Position numbers and translations under genes: made by a program
The notes under the pieces: model-generated
What the model was told of the DNA's origin: nothing
Database searches by the model: none
The model's input: only the letters and a program-made list of their open reading frames with translations
Source: Seminavis robusta
Taxonomy: Eukaryota > Bacillariophyta > Bacillariophyceae > Naviculales > Naviculaceae
Direction: 5' to 3'
Length of the DNA: 64,000 bases
Assembly (NCBI GenBank): GCA_903772945.1
Contig: CAICTM010000139.1
Coordinates: forward strand, 1-64,000
Shown: positions 10,005 to 21,728 of the stretch, piece by piece
Numbering within the stretch: position 1 is the stretch's first letter
Layout of the letters: each line of letters begins with the position of its first letter

Positions 10005-10766
10005 ATGAAACTAAAGCAATTATTCAAGCCCAACAAGTGGGTCATCAGTTCCAAACACCATGTCGGAGAAAACCCAGTCATGCAAAAGAATGGAAGCCAA
10101 GTCAATGAAGAGAAGGATTCATCCAGATCCCACAACACCTTGTTCACGTCTAGTGCCTCGAGCAACACATCTTCATTGTCTACCTCCAGCTCCAGTAGGA
10201 GTCGTGAAAGGAAAAAGTAAAGGTCAAGTAGCACATCCAAAAGCAGCAAGACCAGGCAGGAGGTGTCCCCACCAGATTCAGTGGGACAATTCAAGGCCGC
10301 CAATGAAAGGGTTGTAGCTGAGCTCCTTGCAGTGATGAATCACCATGGGACTATTCAAGAAAAGCAGAGTTTCTTCTCTTCTGGTGGTGTTCCAGTCAAG
10401 TTTGAGGATGCCCCAAGTATCACTTCAGATATTTGGATTGCTGAAACTGAGAAAGCTCAGCAGAGTTTCCCTGACATTCACTTTCAATATGAATCCATCA
10501 AGGGGGATAGGTCTGGCATGGTTCTTGTGGAGGAGCTCAATGCCAGTGGTACTCACACTGGAAAGCCTTATGGGTTTGCCCACTTCCCTCCTGTATCAAC
10601 CACTTACAATTTCATTGTCAACGATCCAGAGAGGCTGTGGTTCAAGGTCAAGGATGGCAAGATCACTGCCATGGAAGTGATTTCTCTGGGAGATCTCACT
10701 GGTCCTCCTGGCTTTTATGCACAAGTGGGTGGCAAAATGGAAATGCCTCCACCATCAGAAGATTGA
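10005..10766 (+). pseudogene. SnoaL/NTF2-fold protein, cluster 1 copy C, interrupted by one in-frame stop
   Basis: The MKLKQLFKPNKW head and Ser-rich linker read in one frame to SRERKK, where a TAA falls at 10218-10220. The same frame then continues without shift through RSSSTSKSSKTRQE into a complete SnoaL-like domain (FPDIHFQYES, SGTHTGKP, NDPERLW, DGKI, GPPGFYAQVGGKMEMPPPSED). The linker after the stop matches the Lys/Ser tract of copy B, so this is a nonsense change inside a conserved gene, not two genes. The domain shows no other damage, so the stop may be recent. A Met at 10263 could restart translation without the head. A GTAAAG donor overlaps the stop, but no nearby AG restores phase. 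A recent pseudogene, an allele or a read error are all possible. Confidence 0.75.
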
Positions 10767-11646
10767 GATTGGGTTGCAAAAGGTGAAATCCTCTCAAATT
10801 CGGATACCTTTCAATTTGAGACTGCAACAGTGTAGCTAGCATAAGCTTTCTTTAGAATACTGTATTGGTCATGTCTCTTGCTTGGCCTGCTGTTTGATCC
10901 TTGAATCTGTGGCTGGAAGAAATAATGAGAGAGGAGCATATACTTCTACGATGATCAAGAGGTGCGGAAATGGAGGCGAGTCCGGGTACTATGTACAGGT
11001 TGGATGGGAACGGGAGATCGGAAGGAGGGACCCGGCCAGAAGATGAAGAACGGAAGCTCACAGTCACCAACAATCAGCCACCATCCGCTCAGACAGACTA
11101 TCGGAAGCTCGCTGTGCTGTGCTAGCAGTGCGTGACAGGAGAGCAGCAGGCAAGAAGCAAAAGTGCAAGTTTAGGCTATGCCCACCTTTGATTGCTACGG
11201 ACACAGCCACAACACGTTTCCTTAGCTAAGCCCGGACCCGACGAGAAAGACTCTGTGCAAGCAAGTCATCCAATACTCATAGCTAGCTATAGACTACTGG
11301 AGTATCAAGATAGCAGGCCCCTTGATAGGAACGAACATCGAAGGACAATGTCGTTGACGGTCACTCGGCAGGACGCATGTCCCGTGGAACGGAATTAGAT
11401 GGCTTCTAGAAACTGGCTTCTCATAGGCCACGTGGCGATTGTTTGTTCTTAGTATTACATGTAGTTGAAGAGAACACAAGTACTGGTACCAGTCTGGTAG
11501 AACAGTCGTACTTTACCAGCACTACGTGACGTAGCGGTGATGTAGACAAGTCATCTGGTTTTGAAGAACGGAGAGAGTTTGGCGTTTCGTTGATCATAGC
11601 CCGCTCCCCGGGCTCACTCGGCACAATTTTTGAAACAAACACAAAG
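10767..11646. other. spacer between copies C and D
   Basis: No gene seen. It has CTAGCTAG-type runs near 11280-11290 and an AGCCCG...CGGGCT inverted pair near 11600, close to the start of copy D. The GGTCAAA motif seen near copies A-C was not found close to D. Confidence 0.4.
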
Positions 11647-12348
11647 ATGAAACTCACGCACCTATTCCATCCCAACAAATGGGTCAAACGCGACGACATC
11701 AAGATCCCAGCATTCATAGAGATCCCCGCCAAGAATGATGGAGATGCTTCGAGCGAGTCGAGCACCAACTTTAGTGACTCCACACGAAGCGAAAAAAGGA
11801 ACGGCAGGAGCAGCGGTGACAAGAAGAGGACCTCAAAACGGTCTGTGGTTGCGAACGATCGCTCGGCGAATGAAAAAGTGGTGTTTGACTTCTTGGCAGC
11901 CATGAATAATCACTCCTCTGTGGGAGAAAAGCTCAGCTTCTTCTCCTCTGCTGCAGTCCCTGTCAAGTTTGAAGATGCCCCAAGTGTAACGTCGGAGTTC
12001 TACATTCTTGAAACCCACAAGGCACAGAAGAGTTTCCCTGATATCCATTTTCAATGGGTGTCCATCAAGGAGACCAAAGCTGGGACCGTTCTTGTGGAGG
12101 ACCTTCAAGTGGGTGGAACACATACTGGTGAGCCGTATGCCTTTGCCAACTTCCCTCCAATCCCAGCAACAAACAAGCATATCAATAATGATCCAGAAAG
12201 GTTGTGGATCACTGTCAGGGATGGGAAAATTGCAATAATGGATGTCATTTCTTTGGGGGATACCACCGGCCCCCTTGGCTTTTACACTCAGGTGGGCGGG
12301 AACATGTATATGCCTCCGCCATCAGATGTTTCGCCTTCTGGTGATTGA
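11647..12348 (+). CDS. SnoaL/NTF2-fold protein, cluster 1 copy D (most divergent)
   Basis: 233 residues from the ATG at 11647 (AAAG-ATG). That start is chosen over an upstream in-frame ATG at 11590 because the MKLTHLFHPNKW head matches the paralogues. The linker is short and basic (SEKRNGRSSGDKKRTSKR). The SnoaL-type domain keeps FPDIHFQWVS, GGTHTGEP, NDPERLW, DGKI and GPLGFYTQVGG. It differs from A-C along most of the domain, so it is the older branch of the cluster, although it lies closest to copy C, with which it shares the SSFFSS...VPVKFEDAPS-type segment. No introns, no targeting signal. Role unknown; intact reading suggests it is used. Confidence 0.83.
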   Translation: MKLTHLFHPNKWVKRDDIKIPAFIEIPAKNDGDASSESSTNFSDSTRSEKRNGRSSGDKKRTSKRSVVANDRSANEKVVFDFLAAMNNHSSVGEKLSFFSSAAVPVKFEDAPSVTSEFYILETHKAQKSFPDIHFQWVSIKETKAGTVLVEDLQVGGTHTGEPYAFANFPPIPATNKHINNDPERLWITVRDGKIAIMDVISLGDTTGPLGFYTQVGGNMYMPPPSDVSPSGD

Positions 12349-13734
12349 GCAAGCATGGTGGAGGACATTCGCGCCGCAGCATCGTATTCAATCAACATGA
12401 GAGCCATTATCCTTTTTCTCTCGGTTGACCCGACGTCTGCTAAAAGCTTGCCACGTTGTAGCGCGCTTGCTTTGGTGGGGGTAAAATAGAAATTAGAGTT
12501 GCGTTCTTCCCAGAATATCCGGTCTCGACAGGCACTAGCTAGTTGCAAGGATGTCCAGCAGCCTGCCTTCGATGTCGAGTCGATTCATCATTCAAACGTG
12601 TACTTCCCAACACAAAAAACTGCCTGGTGGCTGATCGGCAAGTAGTCTAGCTAGCTAGTGTCTGGGTGTGTGGTTCTGGCACCGCACTTTTGCTTGTCCA
12701 TTCCGAGGAGTGATGGGGTTGAGTGGAGTGACAGCGAGTCGCCTTCATGCTTGCATCCTGCTGGTGTCTATGATCCCTGGCAATCTAGAGTCATAGGCGC
12801 TTCCAATCACCAAACTACAAACCAAACCAAGCAACGCGAACATGACATAGTCTAATCGACAAATCTAATGTGTATGCAAGCCCCCTTTTCACAGAAATGC
12901 TGATTGGATCCTCTCAATTGAGCCGAGCCCCCCAAAACCTGGAGAACTTGATAACCATGGTTACCTCCATGGCAAGTTACCAGGTACTGGTGTGACTCTC
13001 TTCAGGGTTGTGCGCCGGGAAACTCTATCATGTTATGTCAAGATGCAACTGTTGTTGAAGTTGCGGCAATGTTTGTGTTGTTGTCTCCAACAGTGCTAGC
13101 TAGCTAGTCAAGGAGGAGCGAGTTTCAGCAGCAGAAAACTGGAATGCTGGCTGGTACGGAACGTCTGTTGTCCCCAGGGAGTGCGCCGAGTATGGAATTG
13201 CCCTGTTTAATGGTGCTAAGTTCTATAGAGGGCCCAACTAGCTATGGAGCATGCAGTGTGTGCGAACATCAGTATGGTGGGACCCTTTGCGATTGGAAGC
13301 TTGGATGGATGGCACACTTGAGGTCCATACCTGAATGGCTTGGATGGATGCCAAGCGGTTGCACTGCGTGCTGCAGTGGCTGCCAGGAATTGGTAGTGGC
13401 GGCGGTGGCCGTCGCCCCGACCAGCAAACACAACCACAGCCACACGTACCGTACATGTATGTTGTGAGGTTGCGAGTGGAATGTTCTGTCCATCGCCAAG
13501 CAACTTCCAGGTACCTTCAGACGAAGAATCAGAGCACTATAAACCAGAGGAAACTGACTAGAGCTAGAAGACGAATGCAGCTTGAAGGTGGAAGGTGGTA
13601 AGGATGAATGTAAAAGTGAGTCTTATTATACTCTTATTAATTAAAATTGGTTTGCGTAGCGAAATGTAATGTACTGTTTGGTTTGATTGTCTTGCGGATC
13701 GATTGGATGTGAGTTCATGCATTTCATAGAATAA
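12349..13734. other. 1.4-kb spacer
   Basis: No supported gene. Contents are CTAGCTAG runs (12645-12660, 13096-13106) and a CCATGGTTACCTCCATGG near-repeat around 12955. Frames on both strands at 13144-13600 are overlapping and lack domains. Confidence 0.45.
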
Positions 13735-14436
13735 TTACAATCTTGCGGAGGAAGCCACGTAGGTCATGTCCATGACACTTGGTTTCCGTGAGGACGACAA
13801 CATGGAAGATACGCCCATTTTGCTGGTGGACGATGTTGGCGACGGAACGGGGAAGGATGTCAGCAGCTCTTCGACAAAGCGATAGCTGTCTCTGGACGAT
13901 GAAAATTGCTCGCTGTCGGCGGCCGCCATGAGAGCCATGGTGGCACTTCCCCTTCTGCCACAAGGTTCCTCTCCATCCAGATGACTGTTGCTGCTCATGT
14001 CTCCCATCATGGGATCCACGTCGCCTTCATCGTCGTCGACCATCATGAGACTGGTGCTGCTCTTCTTGCGAGCTGGCATGGCCATGGGAGCTTCCTGCTG
14101 TGACATGAGGTTGGCGTTGCTGCGTTTGCGGCGGGGGACAGAGGGACCTTGATGATGAGCGGCAGCCGCTTCCAAGAGAGTTTTCTTGCTCTGCTGTCGA
14201 CACGGAGCACGCAAGGCTCTTCCAGAAGCCGCCGCCTTGCCCGTTTGCCAACGGTTCCTCTTGGCGGGAAGTCGACGTCGTTGTTGCATGGTCCGTCTTC
14301 GCTCGGCGGCCGAGTCGACAGAAGAAAACGACAAAGAAGACGCACTGCTCAACATGGATACAATAGAAGAAGAGGATGGCAATGCCAGTTCAAACGCGGC
14401 GAGGCTGTTGTTCGAATCTCGAGAGAAGCTTGTCAT
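13735..14436 (-). CDS. Ser-rich basic protein of unknown function
   Basis: 233 residues from the Met at 14436, taken because a longer in-frame start (14565) adds a hydrophobic Phe-rich lead that looks like translated leader. It is low in structure: Ser runs at 20-45, a strongly basic segment (ERRRTMQQRRRLPAKRNR, about 45-65), a second basic patch (PRRKRSN, about 100), an acidic DDDEGD stretch (about 130), and Ser-rich C-terminal third. The two basic patches would suit nuclear import, but no known domain is recognised. No introns, no paralogue in the window. Codon texture and length support a real gene. Function unknown. Confidence 0.55.
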   Translation of the reverse strand: MTSFSRDSNNSLAAFELALPSSSSIVSMLSSASSLSFSSVDSAAERRRTMQQRRRLPAKRNRWQTGKAAASGRALRAPCRQQSKKTLLEAAAAHHQGPSVPRRKRSNANLMSQQEAPMAMPARKKSSTSLMMVDDDEGDVDPMMGDMSSNSHLDGEEPCGRRGSATMALMAAADSEQFSSSRDSYRFVEELLTSFPVPSPTSSTSKMGVSSMLSSSRKPSVMDMTYVASSARL

Positions 14437-17400
14437 GGTTGTTGGTTGTCTTTGGTGAGAATGTTGAATGATAGAGGTGAACAAGCTGTACCGTTGTGTG
14501 CAAGGCGAAAAAAGTGAGTAGAGGAGGAACAGGAAGAAGTCCTCCCCATTACCGGATAGGAACACAAGTAAGTGTGGACCGGTTCGGGTAGGAATGCTGA
14601 GTCAATGAGTCAACCCTTTGCCAGCTCACCTACTCATAAATAACAAGCCATTTTTATTGGGCTTGGCGTTTCGATCTTCTCGATCTTCTTATGCGACCTG
14701 AGTAGGATTTCTTGAAAATGTGAGGCACTTGTATCGGATGCAAGTCTTTATACGAATACCCTTCTTATGCAAAGATGACAGTTCAAGGGCACAATGCCAG
14801 AGTTTGAGAAAGTTTCCACCAGTCTTCGCACAAAAGGAGAATGGACGTTGTACACGTGGCTAATGACTCGTTGACTGTGTGACTGACGATGCAGCACACA
14901 GCACACTGGTAATTAATAAGGGTCTCATCAGTGCGGGCCTTGATGATGAGGGTACCGTTGCTGCAACCTTCAGGTTGCAGCCAGTACGATAGGCTCCAGA
15001 CTGGCCTTCTATAGCCTACATGGGTGGCGTGAGTCTTACCCGTATTCACCCTTCAACCTCCCAGGCCAGGTGCAGGAGAGTACATAAGCGTAAACAACAA
15101 AAGACATTAGTTGTCAGAAACTCTATAGCATGCTGGTCGACAAAAAGAAATCGGCCCATAGCTGGCACAGTTGGATTTATAAGTGGGCACCGCCAGAATC
15201 TGCTGACGCAGTCGTAAGGAAGAGCTGCGAAGCTCAATCCAAAGGCATAGGTCGGCACAGCGTGACAATCAAGCCAAGAAGTATGACTGATCTGGCTGAG
15301 TTTTCTCATTATGGCATTATGGTGGAGGGGTAAAACTATAAGCTACGCGTCGCAATGCCAGGAGCAATGACACTGGCTAGCTACTAGTGAAAGCCATGCC
15401 AGCAGAACGAGATGGCGGAAGCAAATCCGGCAATGGCTACTATATACTATACCGCTGGTTGTTTAGGCTTTTGTACATCAGCAAGAAGAAGCCTTGGATT
15501 TAGCCACTCAATTGAGTAGTGCAATGTACCTGTTTCGATCCGCTAGCTACCGTACTACTAGGTTCAATCAAACAGCCAGCTCATTGGTGTACTAGCTAAT
15601 CTGAAGATCAGCCAGATCTTTTGAACTTCAAACGGGAAAGATGTTTTGGAACCAGAGCAAGCAACCGTTCAACAACTCTTGGAGAGCTCTTCGGAGAGCC
15701 TCTCTCGCGCAGCTTTAGCTACAGGCTGCCTTGTGTTCGGGTGGGCCTGAGGTGGGCGAAGGAGTGCAACAGTTCTTGTCATCCAGCAGCTAGCTACTGC
15801 TAGGCAGAGAGCAACCTTGCCCATCTCTCATGGACTTGTTGCGGATACCTTCAGTAGTATACAAGAAGGACAATCTATCTCCTTCTTGAACAGAATCCTG
15901 GCAACAGAATGCACCGAAGGCCACCCTTGGAGGATTGCATTGTCCCGCTGACGTTTCTAATCAAGAGTGGAGGTTTTGCAAACAGCCACCACCCAGCATA
16001 CGGATGCTCACAAAACTCTTCCGTGTGACCAACTAGATCTAGTCCAGTCTCCTTTGCAAGTGTGCCTCCCAAAACTCGTGGATAGCCTCTAGGACATACA
16101 ATAGGCATTGATAATCTTTTGGAATTCTCCTTTTAAAGTTTGCTCTGACCTTCCATGACAACAAGGAATCTCCGTGCTACTGGCTAAGGCCGAGCCATTG
16201 GAACGGCGGCCTTCACGTTCGCTTCCAATGAGAAATCCGCCATCGTTCACGTCCAAACGATCCATGTATAAGCACAGCTCTTCGTCATCTCCCACTCTCT
16301 TCGAGTCTGAACGTCATGTTCCATATGTAGCACCCGAGGAGAAGGGCTCCGAGATGGATACGACCCTTCTTGCTTCCTCCCTTTGCTTCATCGCATTCCT
16401 TGGGCTGTAGTTTTGAGCCTCCAATGGCAACAAGTTGTAAATACCACGGCCTGTAAACGTTGTGTGGATATAAGGAAATGGTTCTAAATGCTTGTGGACA
16501 TACACTGTGAATTCGCTACCAGCCACAATCACAGACTAGACCACTACCAATGGTTGTTTGGCTGCTCTCCGTTCTTCTTGCTTGGTGAAGAATCCTAGAA
16601 TCCTTCTTGCCCCGAAATCCGGCCAACGTATCGTTTACCCTGGGGAGTAGTGGTAACAGTTAATGGCCTATGAGTTCGAATGCAAACCCTTGCACAGTTG
16701 GCCATGAACGGCGCCGCCATGGTTGCATATTTTTCTGCAGGAGTACTGTACTTGGTGGGTGATGAGGGTTGGAGGGAAGAGAAGAAAATATCTTCTGGAA
16801 AAGATCCAACAAATTTTGCTGACGTCACATCTTTGACCTCCAACGTTGTCCTGTCCCAATGACAGAGACTTTCATTTGTCTTCCACCCATCAGGTCCTGT
16901 CCTCCTCTACAACCAATATGTCCAGAAGCAAGGAAAGACACACAGAGTCAATGCCTGTGAAAGTACCGTATTGGAACAGGACTGGGAATTCTCAGCCAGG
17001 GGTAGGGCAACACTCCAAAGTTTGACAATTCCTATATGAGAGGCCGATCATTTGCTCTTTTCTCAACACGTTCGATGACTTTGGGAGAGGATTGGGACCT
17101 GTGTTGGTTTTCTCTCTGTGTGTGGAAGAACTCCTGCATTCAATTGTGGGACTCTTGGTTGGGCTGTGTGGGGGATTCTCAATTTGCTTATCTTTTCTGC
17201 TGAACAAGATGAACGCACAAAGTGCAATCAACCGAGGTGGTGCAGACATTTATTTGAGCTAGATACTTGTACAACGTCAGGCTTGACTGACTACCGTAGA
17301 CAGCTGGGAAAGAATGAAAGAATTTAGACATTGAAGCAACAATGCCCCATGATAACTTGCTGCCTATTGTAGTCTGCATGCCTGTCGTCCAGTAGACTTG

Positions 17401-18462
17401 ACTGGCGTCTTCACAGGCGAACACAATGGTATCGCGAGGTTGGACGATGTATGTAAACCGTCGTTCCATCAATGCTTGAGATGGGGTACCGAACATTTCG
17501 GTAACATCCGAAGCTACGTGGTACCCCATAATACCTTCGACCATGGGTTGGGGCACTGGCATCCCACATAGTTGGGCTCTTCTGGAGAAGTCTTGACTGG
17601 CAGCACTGTCGGAGGCTCCAATGGGCCGCCATCTGCCGGTGGAGCGGGAGTTGGCAAATTCTCCGGGTCAAGAACGACAAATCCACCTCCGAGTCAGAAG
17701 CCTGAAATGGGCATGTATACGTTAAGGTTCCACGCGGTACCACATTTCCATTTTGGAGCAATGTTTGTTAGCCCCCTGGCTGGTTCCAGACAAACAATAT
17801 GATGGTTGACATTAGTACACCAGTTGACAGTGTTCTCGTTTGGCGGGACAGTCCACCCACCATTAGTGGAGCTATGCTTGAAACTGTGAAACTCAGTTGT
17901 TTTGTCTCGTACTTCGTCGATGATTTATTTGATTGGTGTGAGGCGATGAGGTGCGTAACTTCGCAGACGAGCTTTTGCTTGTTTGCTCTCCTATTGGAAC
18001 ATTTTTAATTAAAACATCTCGATGCCATTGTTCACTTGTACCACATGTTGCTTTGCTTCAGGTCAGTTCTGTGGCTGCACAAACGCTTGAGCTGTCTGTT
18101 TGTCTTGGTTTTGACTGGAACCGTCACCGGATGAGAGACGACGAGGACGGCATCCAGTCACAGTTTGCTGGGCTCGGGAGTGACAGTGGAGCTGAGAAGC
18201 GAGTGTGCGCCCTCAAGTATCTGACGTCAGATCCTTTCTTTGATTTTCTTCACCTCTTTTCTCTCCTTCACTTCCTCCCCAAGGACTGCGGTGGCTGTTG
18301 TTGCTGACGAGAGTGTATCGTATGCAACAGCCCTTGCTTGCTCACCATTAGAATGGTTGTGACTGAGTCAAGACAGATGTCATTTCAATCGGGAGGGTGT
18401 GGCATTCTCTGCCCACAAATCTAATCTAATACAAGATCTCGTTATTTTGTTTGGAACAAACA
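14437..18462. other. 4-kb spacer with at most gene remnants
   Basis: No confident gene in the longest spacer. Seen: a GCTGCAACC/GGTTGCAGC hairpin at 14959-14980; CTAGCTAG runs at 15375, 15590 and 15790; a plus-strand frame at 16174-16410 containing PPSFTSKR, the same eight residues as near the C-terminus of the 36.5-kb gene; and a minus-strand patch at 17290-17700, listed separately. The rest shows only short frames without domain or consistent codon texture. Confidence 0.45.
17290..17700 (-). pseudogene. possible gene remnant, Pro-rich then globular segment
   Basis: Two neighbouring minus-strand frames have coding-like texture. One is a Pro-rich stretch (LPTPAPPADGGPLEPPTV...) ending with a CxC. 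The next, shifted in frame, runs from PMVEGIMGYHVASDVTEMF through DTIVFACEDASQVYWTTG. A CCATTTCAG acceptor-like site precedes the first and TTTCATTCTTTCCCAG follows the second. It may be a broken or intron-containing gene that I could not model. No family recognised. Confidence 0.2.
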
Positions 18463-19742
18463 ATGCTTCGTCTTGGCTTTTGGTTACTCCTTGTATCGGT
18501 GCCTCTCTCGAGCGCCTTTACGCCTCCTGCCATCTTGGCGACAACTGTGGCTTCTTCTACTGCTTCAGGCGCGGAGACTGGTACGGTCCAGCAACTGGAC
18601 GTTCCCGTCAACCAGGTTGTGACCAGAGTGGCTGTGGCAGGAGCCACGGGTCGAGTAGGACGCTTGGTAGTGGAAGAGCTGCTCAGTCGAGGCGTGCAAG
18701 AAGTGGTGGCGCTGGTTCGAGATGTCGAAGCGGCTGAAGAAATCTTGGGTGGCACAGATGCTCCTGCCAATCTTCAAATCACACAGTGCAATCTCTCCAG
18801 CAAGGGACAAATTAGCAGTGGTAAGTGAATGATTGATTTAATCGAATCCACATGCAGTGCATCAGCGAATGAAAGCATTGAACGCATGAACTGTCCCACC
18901 CTGTGAATCTCACTCATACGTGCTCAATATGTACTATATAAACAAAAACAGTCCTGAACGACGTGGACGCCATGATTTGGTGCGCCACTGGCTTTAGCCA
19001 AAAGCCCAATGCCGGTCCATTGGAAAAAGCCAAGGGATTGTTGGATTTGGCCATGAAAAAGACCATTGATGTCACGGCACTTCCCGTCATTGGAAACGTT
19101 ATCAAGGAAAACAATCTCGGGGGTAAGAATCCACAACAGCTGCCCAAAGTGGTCATGTGCAGTTCGGCCGGTGTCACCCGCACGATTTGGGACGATGAGA
19201 AAAAGGCACTCATGCCCGGAGCAGCCGATATTCCCATTGTACGACTCAATCCCTTTGGAGCCTTGGATATCAAACGATCCTCGGAAGACAAACTACGAGA
19301 GACGGGAGTCGACTACACGGTGGTCCGACCATGTGGTCTCAATGACGAGCATCCTGTGGGATCTCGACCACTGTTGAGTCAAGGAGATGTCGCCGTGGGT
19401 CGTATTAACCGCAAGGATGTGGCCAGGGTACTCGTGGATTGCTTGACGCTACCAGAGGCAACCGGGAAAACATTTGAAGTCATTGGTGTGGCCGGATATC
19501 CATTTGGATCCATTCGGGGTGCCCTGAGCAATCTACGAAGCGACGAAGAAGGATTGCCCCCCTTGGATGCCATTGTTTCCACCTACACGACACTGCAGCA
19601 ATTGTTGCCCGGTGAAAAGCAAGATTCCGCGGCTCTGGCCATGGGGCAGACGTACGAACAGCTCGACAAGGATGAAGTTGGACGCCTGGGAGAACGAGGA
19701 AAGGAGATTCTCGATGATGGTGCCCCCCGACCTTCCAGTTAA
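18463..19742 (+). CDS. plastid-targeted NAD(P)-binding Rossmann protein (atypical SDR), one intron
   Basis: Two exons, 18463-18820 and 18952-19742, with a GTAAGT...ACAG intron of 131 bases (phase 1), giving 382 residues. The N-terminus is a diatom bipartite plastid presequence: a signal peptide (MLRLGFWLLLVSVPLSSA) cleaved before Phe19 (SSA|FTPP), then a Ser/Thr-rich transit part. The mature protein starts with a Rossmann fold carrying VAVAGATGRVG (Gly60, 63, 66), binding NAD(P). Later blocks (VVMCSSAGVTR, YTVVRPCGLND, VGRINRKDVARVLVDCL) match the NAD(P)H-binding_10 / NmrA-like atypical SDR group, whose plastid members are often assembly or regulatory factors rather than enzymes. The classical YxxxK pair is not evident. 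Site: stroma of the complex plastid. The start at 18463 begins the signal peptide cleanly. Confidence 0.88.
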
Positions 19743-20918
19743 GGAAGGAGCAGAAACTGGAGGTCATCGATCTTGACTCAACAACAATCCACTGTACATA
19801 TTCTTGTTCCTACCAGACATGGAACACAATCATCATCACGTGTATATAAATCACACTTGGACACAGACACTGCTGCACATATTTTGATCAAAGATAAGCA
19901 AGCCCCCTTACCCGCAAGAATCATTGTAAATCAACATGCCAGTTTGGATAGAGCTACTTGCGGGGTGTGGGTGTGGAATGCCTTTACTAAACATAGATTT
20001 ATTTGATCAAACCAAACTTTGTAATGCAGAGACAGAACATAGTAGAAGTCTTCCCCCCTTGATCCTTCTTGCCCCCCACAACAGACAGTGACAACCAAAA
20101 ACGATTTTCGTCTGGGCGTAGTCATTCCGTCGCATCGACGAGGCTGACAGTCGAAAAACAGCATGGCTCGACTCCAGTGCATCATAGTGCATGTGGTTTG
20201 CCTCGTTCAGATTTCTTCGTGTTGTTGTCCAGTCGAATCTTTCCCCCTATTACAACCAAACTACTAGTCTAGAGATAGAGGATCGTACAAGGGTGGAATA
20301 TCAATTACGGGCTGTGCTAGCTGGACAATCATTTCTGCGTTGTCGTCCAGTCACTCTCTGTTCTAGCTACATGTACTACTAGCTAGCTAGCCAGCACAGG
20401 AACATTGAAACCATTGATGAAAATTAGTAAATAATTATTTCAACACTGTAAGCGGGATTCGACTCACTCGACCCACCCACCGGCACCAACCAACATACGG
20501 AGTGGTCACGATAGCCCTTCAAGATGCTGGGCAACTTGTTCACAGCAAGACTGTTTGTCCAAGCCATCATCAGATCCCCAGTCAGAAATACCCGTGTCTT
20601 CTTGGGAGGGAACTTCTTCTTTATCTGCACTGCCAGTACTGGTACCAGTACCCAGGAAGTCTGGGGTAGCGTTGTAGCCGATAGCCAGTATCAGGAGGAT
20701 ACTTGCGGCTTCCTTCAAGCAAGCAAATCGCTTTGCTTACGGTAGCCTAGGATACTATTGAGGACTAAGGAAGCATCACTCTTGACTTTGAAATGTATTC
20801 TATTGTATGTATTTATTGTGTAATCTAGCAGGGATTGTTGTAAGAGTTCAAAGGAAAGGATGACTGGAGAAAACAGGAAGGAGCAGCATTGGTTGCTACC
20901 ATAGGTCTTTCTTCTTCT
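19743..20918. other. 1.2-kb spacer
   Basis: No gene seen. It has CTAGCTAGCTAG at 20378-20390, a TACTGGTACCAGTACC palindrome at 20636-20651, and short frames only. Confidence 0.45.
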
Positions 20919-21728
20919 TTAGCATACTTGAAGCGTGATGTAGCGTTCCGAAGCAATCTTCTTGAGCGCTCTTTGGAATACTCTCTGGGCGAGCTGAGCA
21001 TCCTTGGGAGTAGGAGCATCAAAGTGGATACCAAGATGAACTTGTTTCCAGTGTCGGTCATCATGGGTCAGGAGATCCGTGACAGCCTTGGCAATCTCCA
21101 GGACTATGCTGTAGTGCATGGATCCAGAAAAGACAACCGATTTGACATCTGGATCTGTCTTGATGGCATCGAGGAGTGACAGTATAGATTTGGGTGTCAT
21201 TTGGTCACAGTCAATCTCGACGGTGGCTTCAAAGTACACCGGGATGTGCAAGTCTTTGGCCACATCGAGGATTCGACGATAGACTCCAGTCTTCTTGAAG
21301 AGCCATCTTCGGTAGGTGCTTCCAATGACAGTATCTTCAAAGGTAATGGATCGTACCTTGCCACGTCGGCCATCTACTGCCAAGTCTTCACACCATGCTA
21401 GGGTAGCTTGAGGTGTCGAGTTTGCAACAAAGTCTTCAAAAAAGAGCCTGTTGCCTCCAAAGAAGGAGCTGCTGCAAGTTGCAGTGGATGCAATACTGGA
21501 GTAAGAGGCATTGGATGACAGGGAAGTGGAGAGGGATGGACGCTGAGTACTCTTAGAAAGGTCTTCTACACGAAAAGACTGTGTGCTTTCCCATGCTACC
21601 AAATTGCTGCTACTGCTGCTCTTTGATGTATGGATGGTCCAGTTTGCTCCCAGCAATCTCAGTAGGGTGTATACGGGCTGGAAGAAGTACTCTATCATTG
21701 CTGGGGTTATTAGAAATAGTAGAGTCAT
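20919..21728 (-). CDS. unrecognised membrane-anchored family X, copy 1
   Basis: 269 residues from the Met at 21728 (AAAC-ATG). That start is preferred over the longer in-frame one at 21890 because the paralogue at 29.7-30.5 kb also begins with a hydrophobic segment right after a TN-Met. It has one N-terminal hydrophobic segment (about 1-30, signal anchor), a Ser-rich linker, then a conserved globular part (about 95-269) shared with the paralogue. Shared blocks: VRSITFEDTV, YRRWLFKKT, FEATVEI, SLLDAIKTDPDVKSVVFSG, RHWKQV, RALKKIASERYI. I do not recognise the family. The alternating strand/helix feel of the C-terminal part hints at an LRR-like or Rossmann-like repeat, but that is a guess. Confidence 0.72.
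   Translation of the reverse strand: MTLLFLITPAMIEYFFQPVYTLLRLLGANWTIHTSKSSSSSNLVAWESTQSFRVEDLSKSTQRPSLSTSLSSNASYSSIASTATCSSSFFGGNRLFFEDFVANSTPQATLAWCEDLAVDGRRGKVRSITFEDTVIGSTYRRWLFKKTGVYRRILDVAKDLHIPVYFEATVEIDCDQMTPKSILSLLDAIKTDPDVKSVVFSGSMHYSIVLEIAKAVTDLLTHDDRHWKQVHLGIHFDAPTPKDAQLAQRVFQRALKKIASERYITLQVC

Noticed and set aside
10216-10259. Intron removing the TAA in SnoaL-like copy C
   Set aside because: GTAAAG could be a donor, but none of the nearby AG acceptors restores the frame, and the linker on both sides matches paralogues that have no intron.
14783-15320. Possible solo LTR or gene in 14.8-15.3 kb
   Set aside because: A TATA-like patch and a small hairpin are present, but no matching second copy, no recognisable ends and no coding domain were found.
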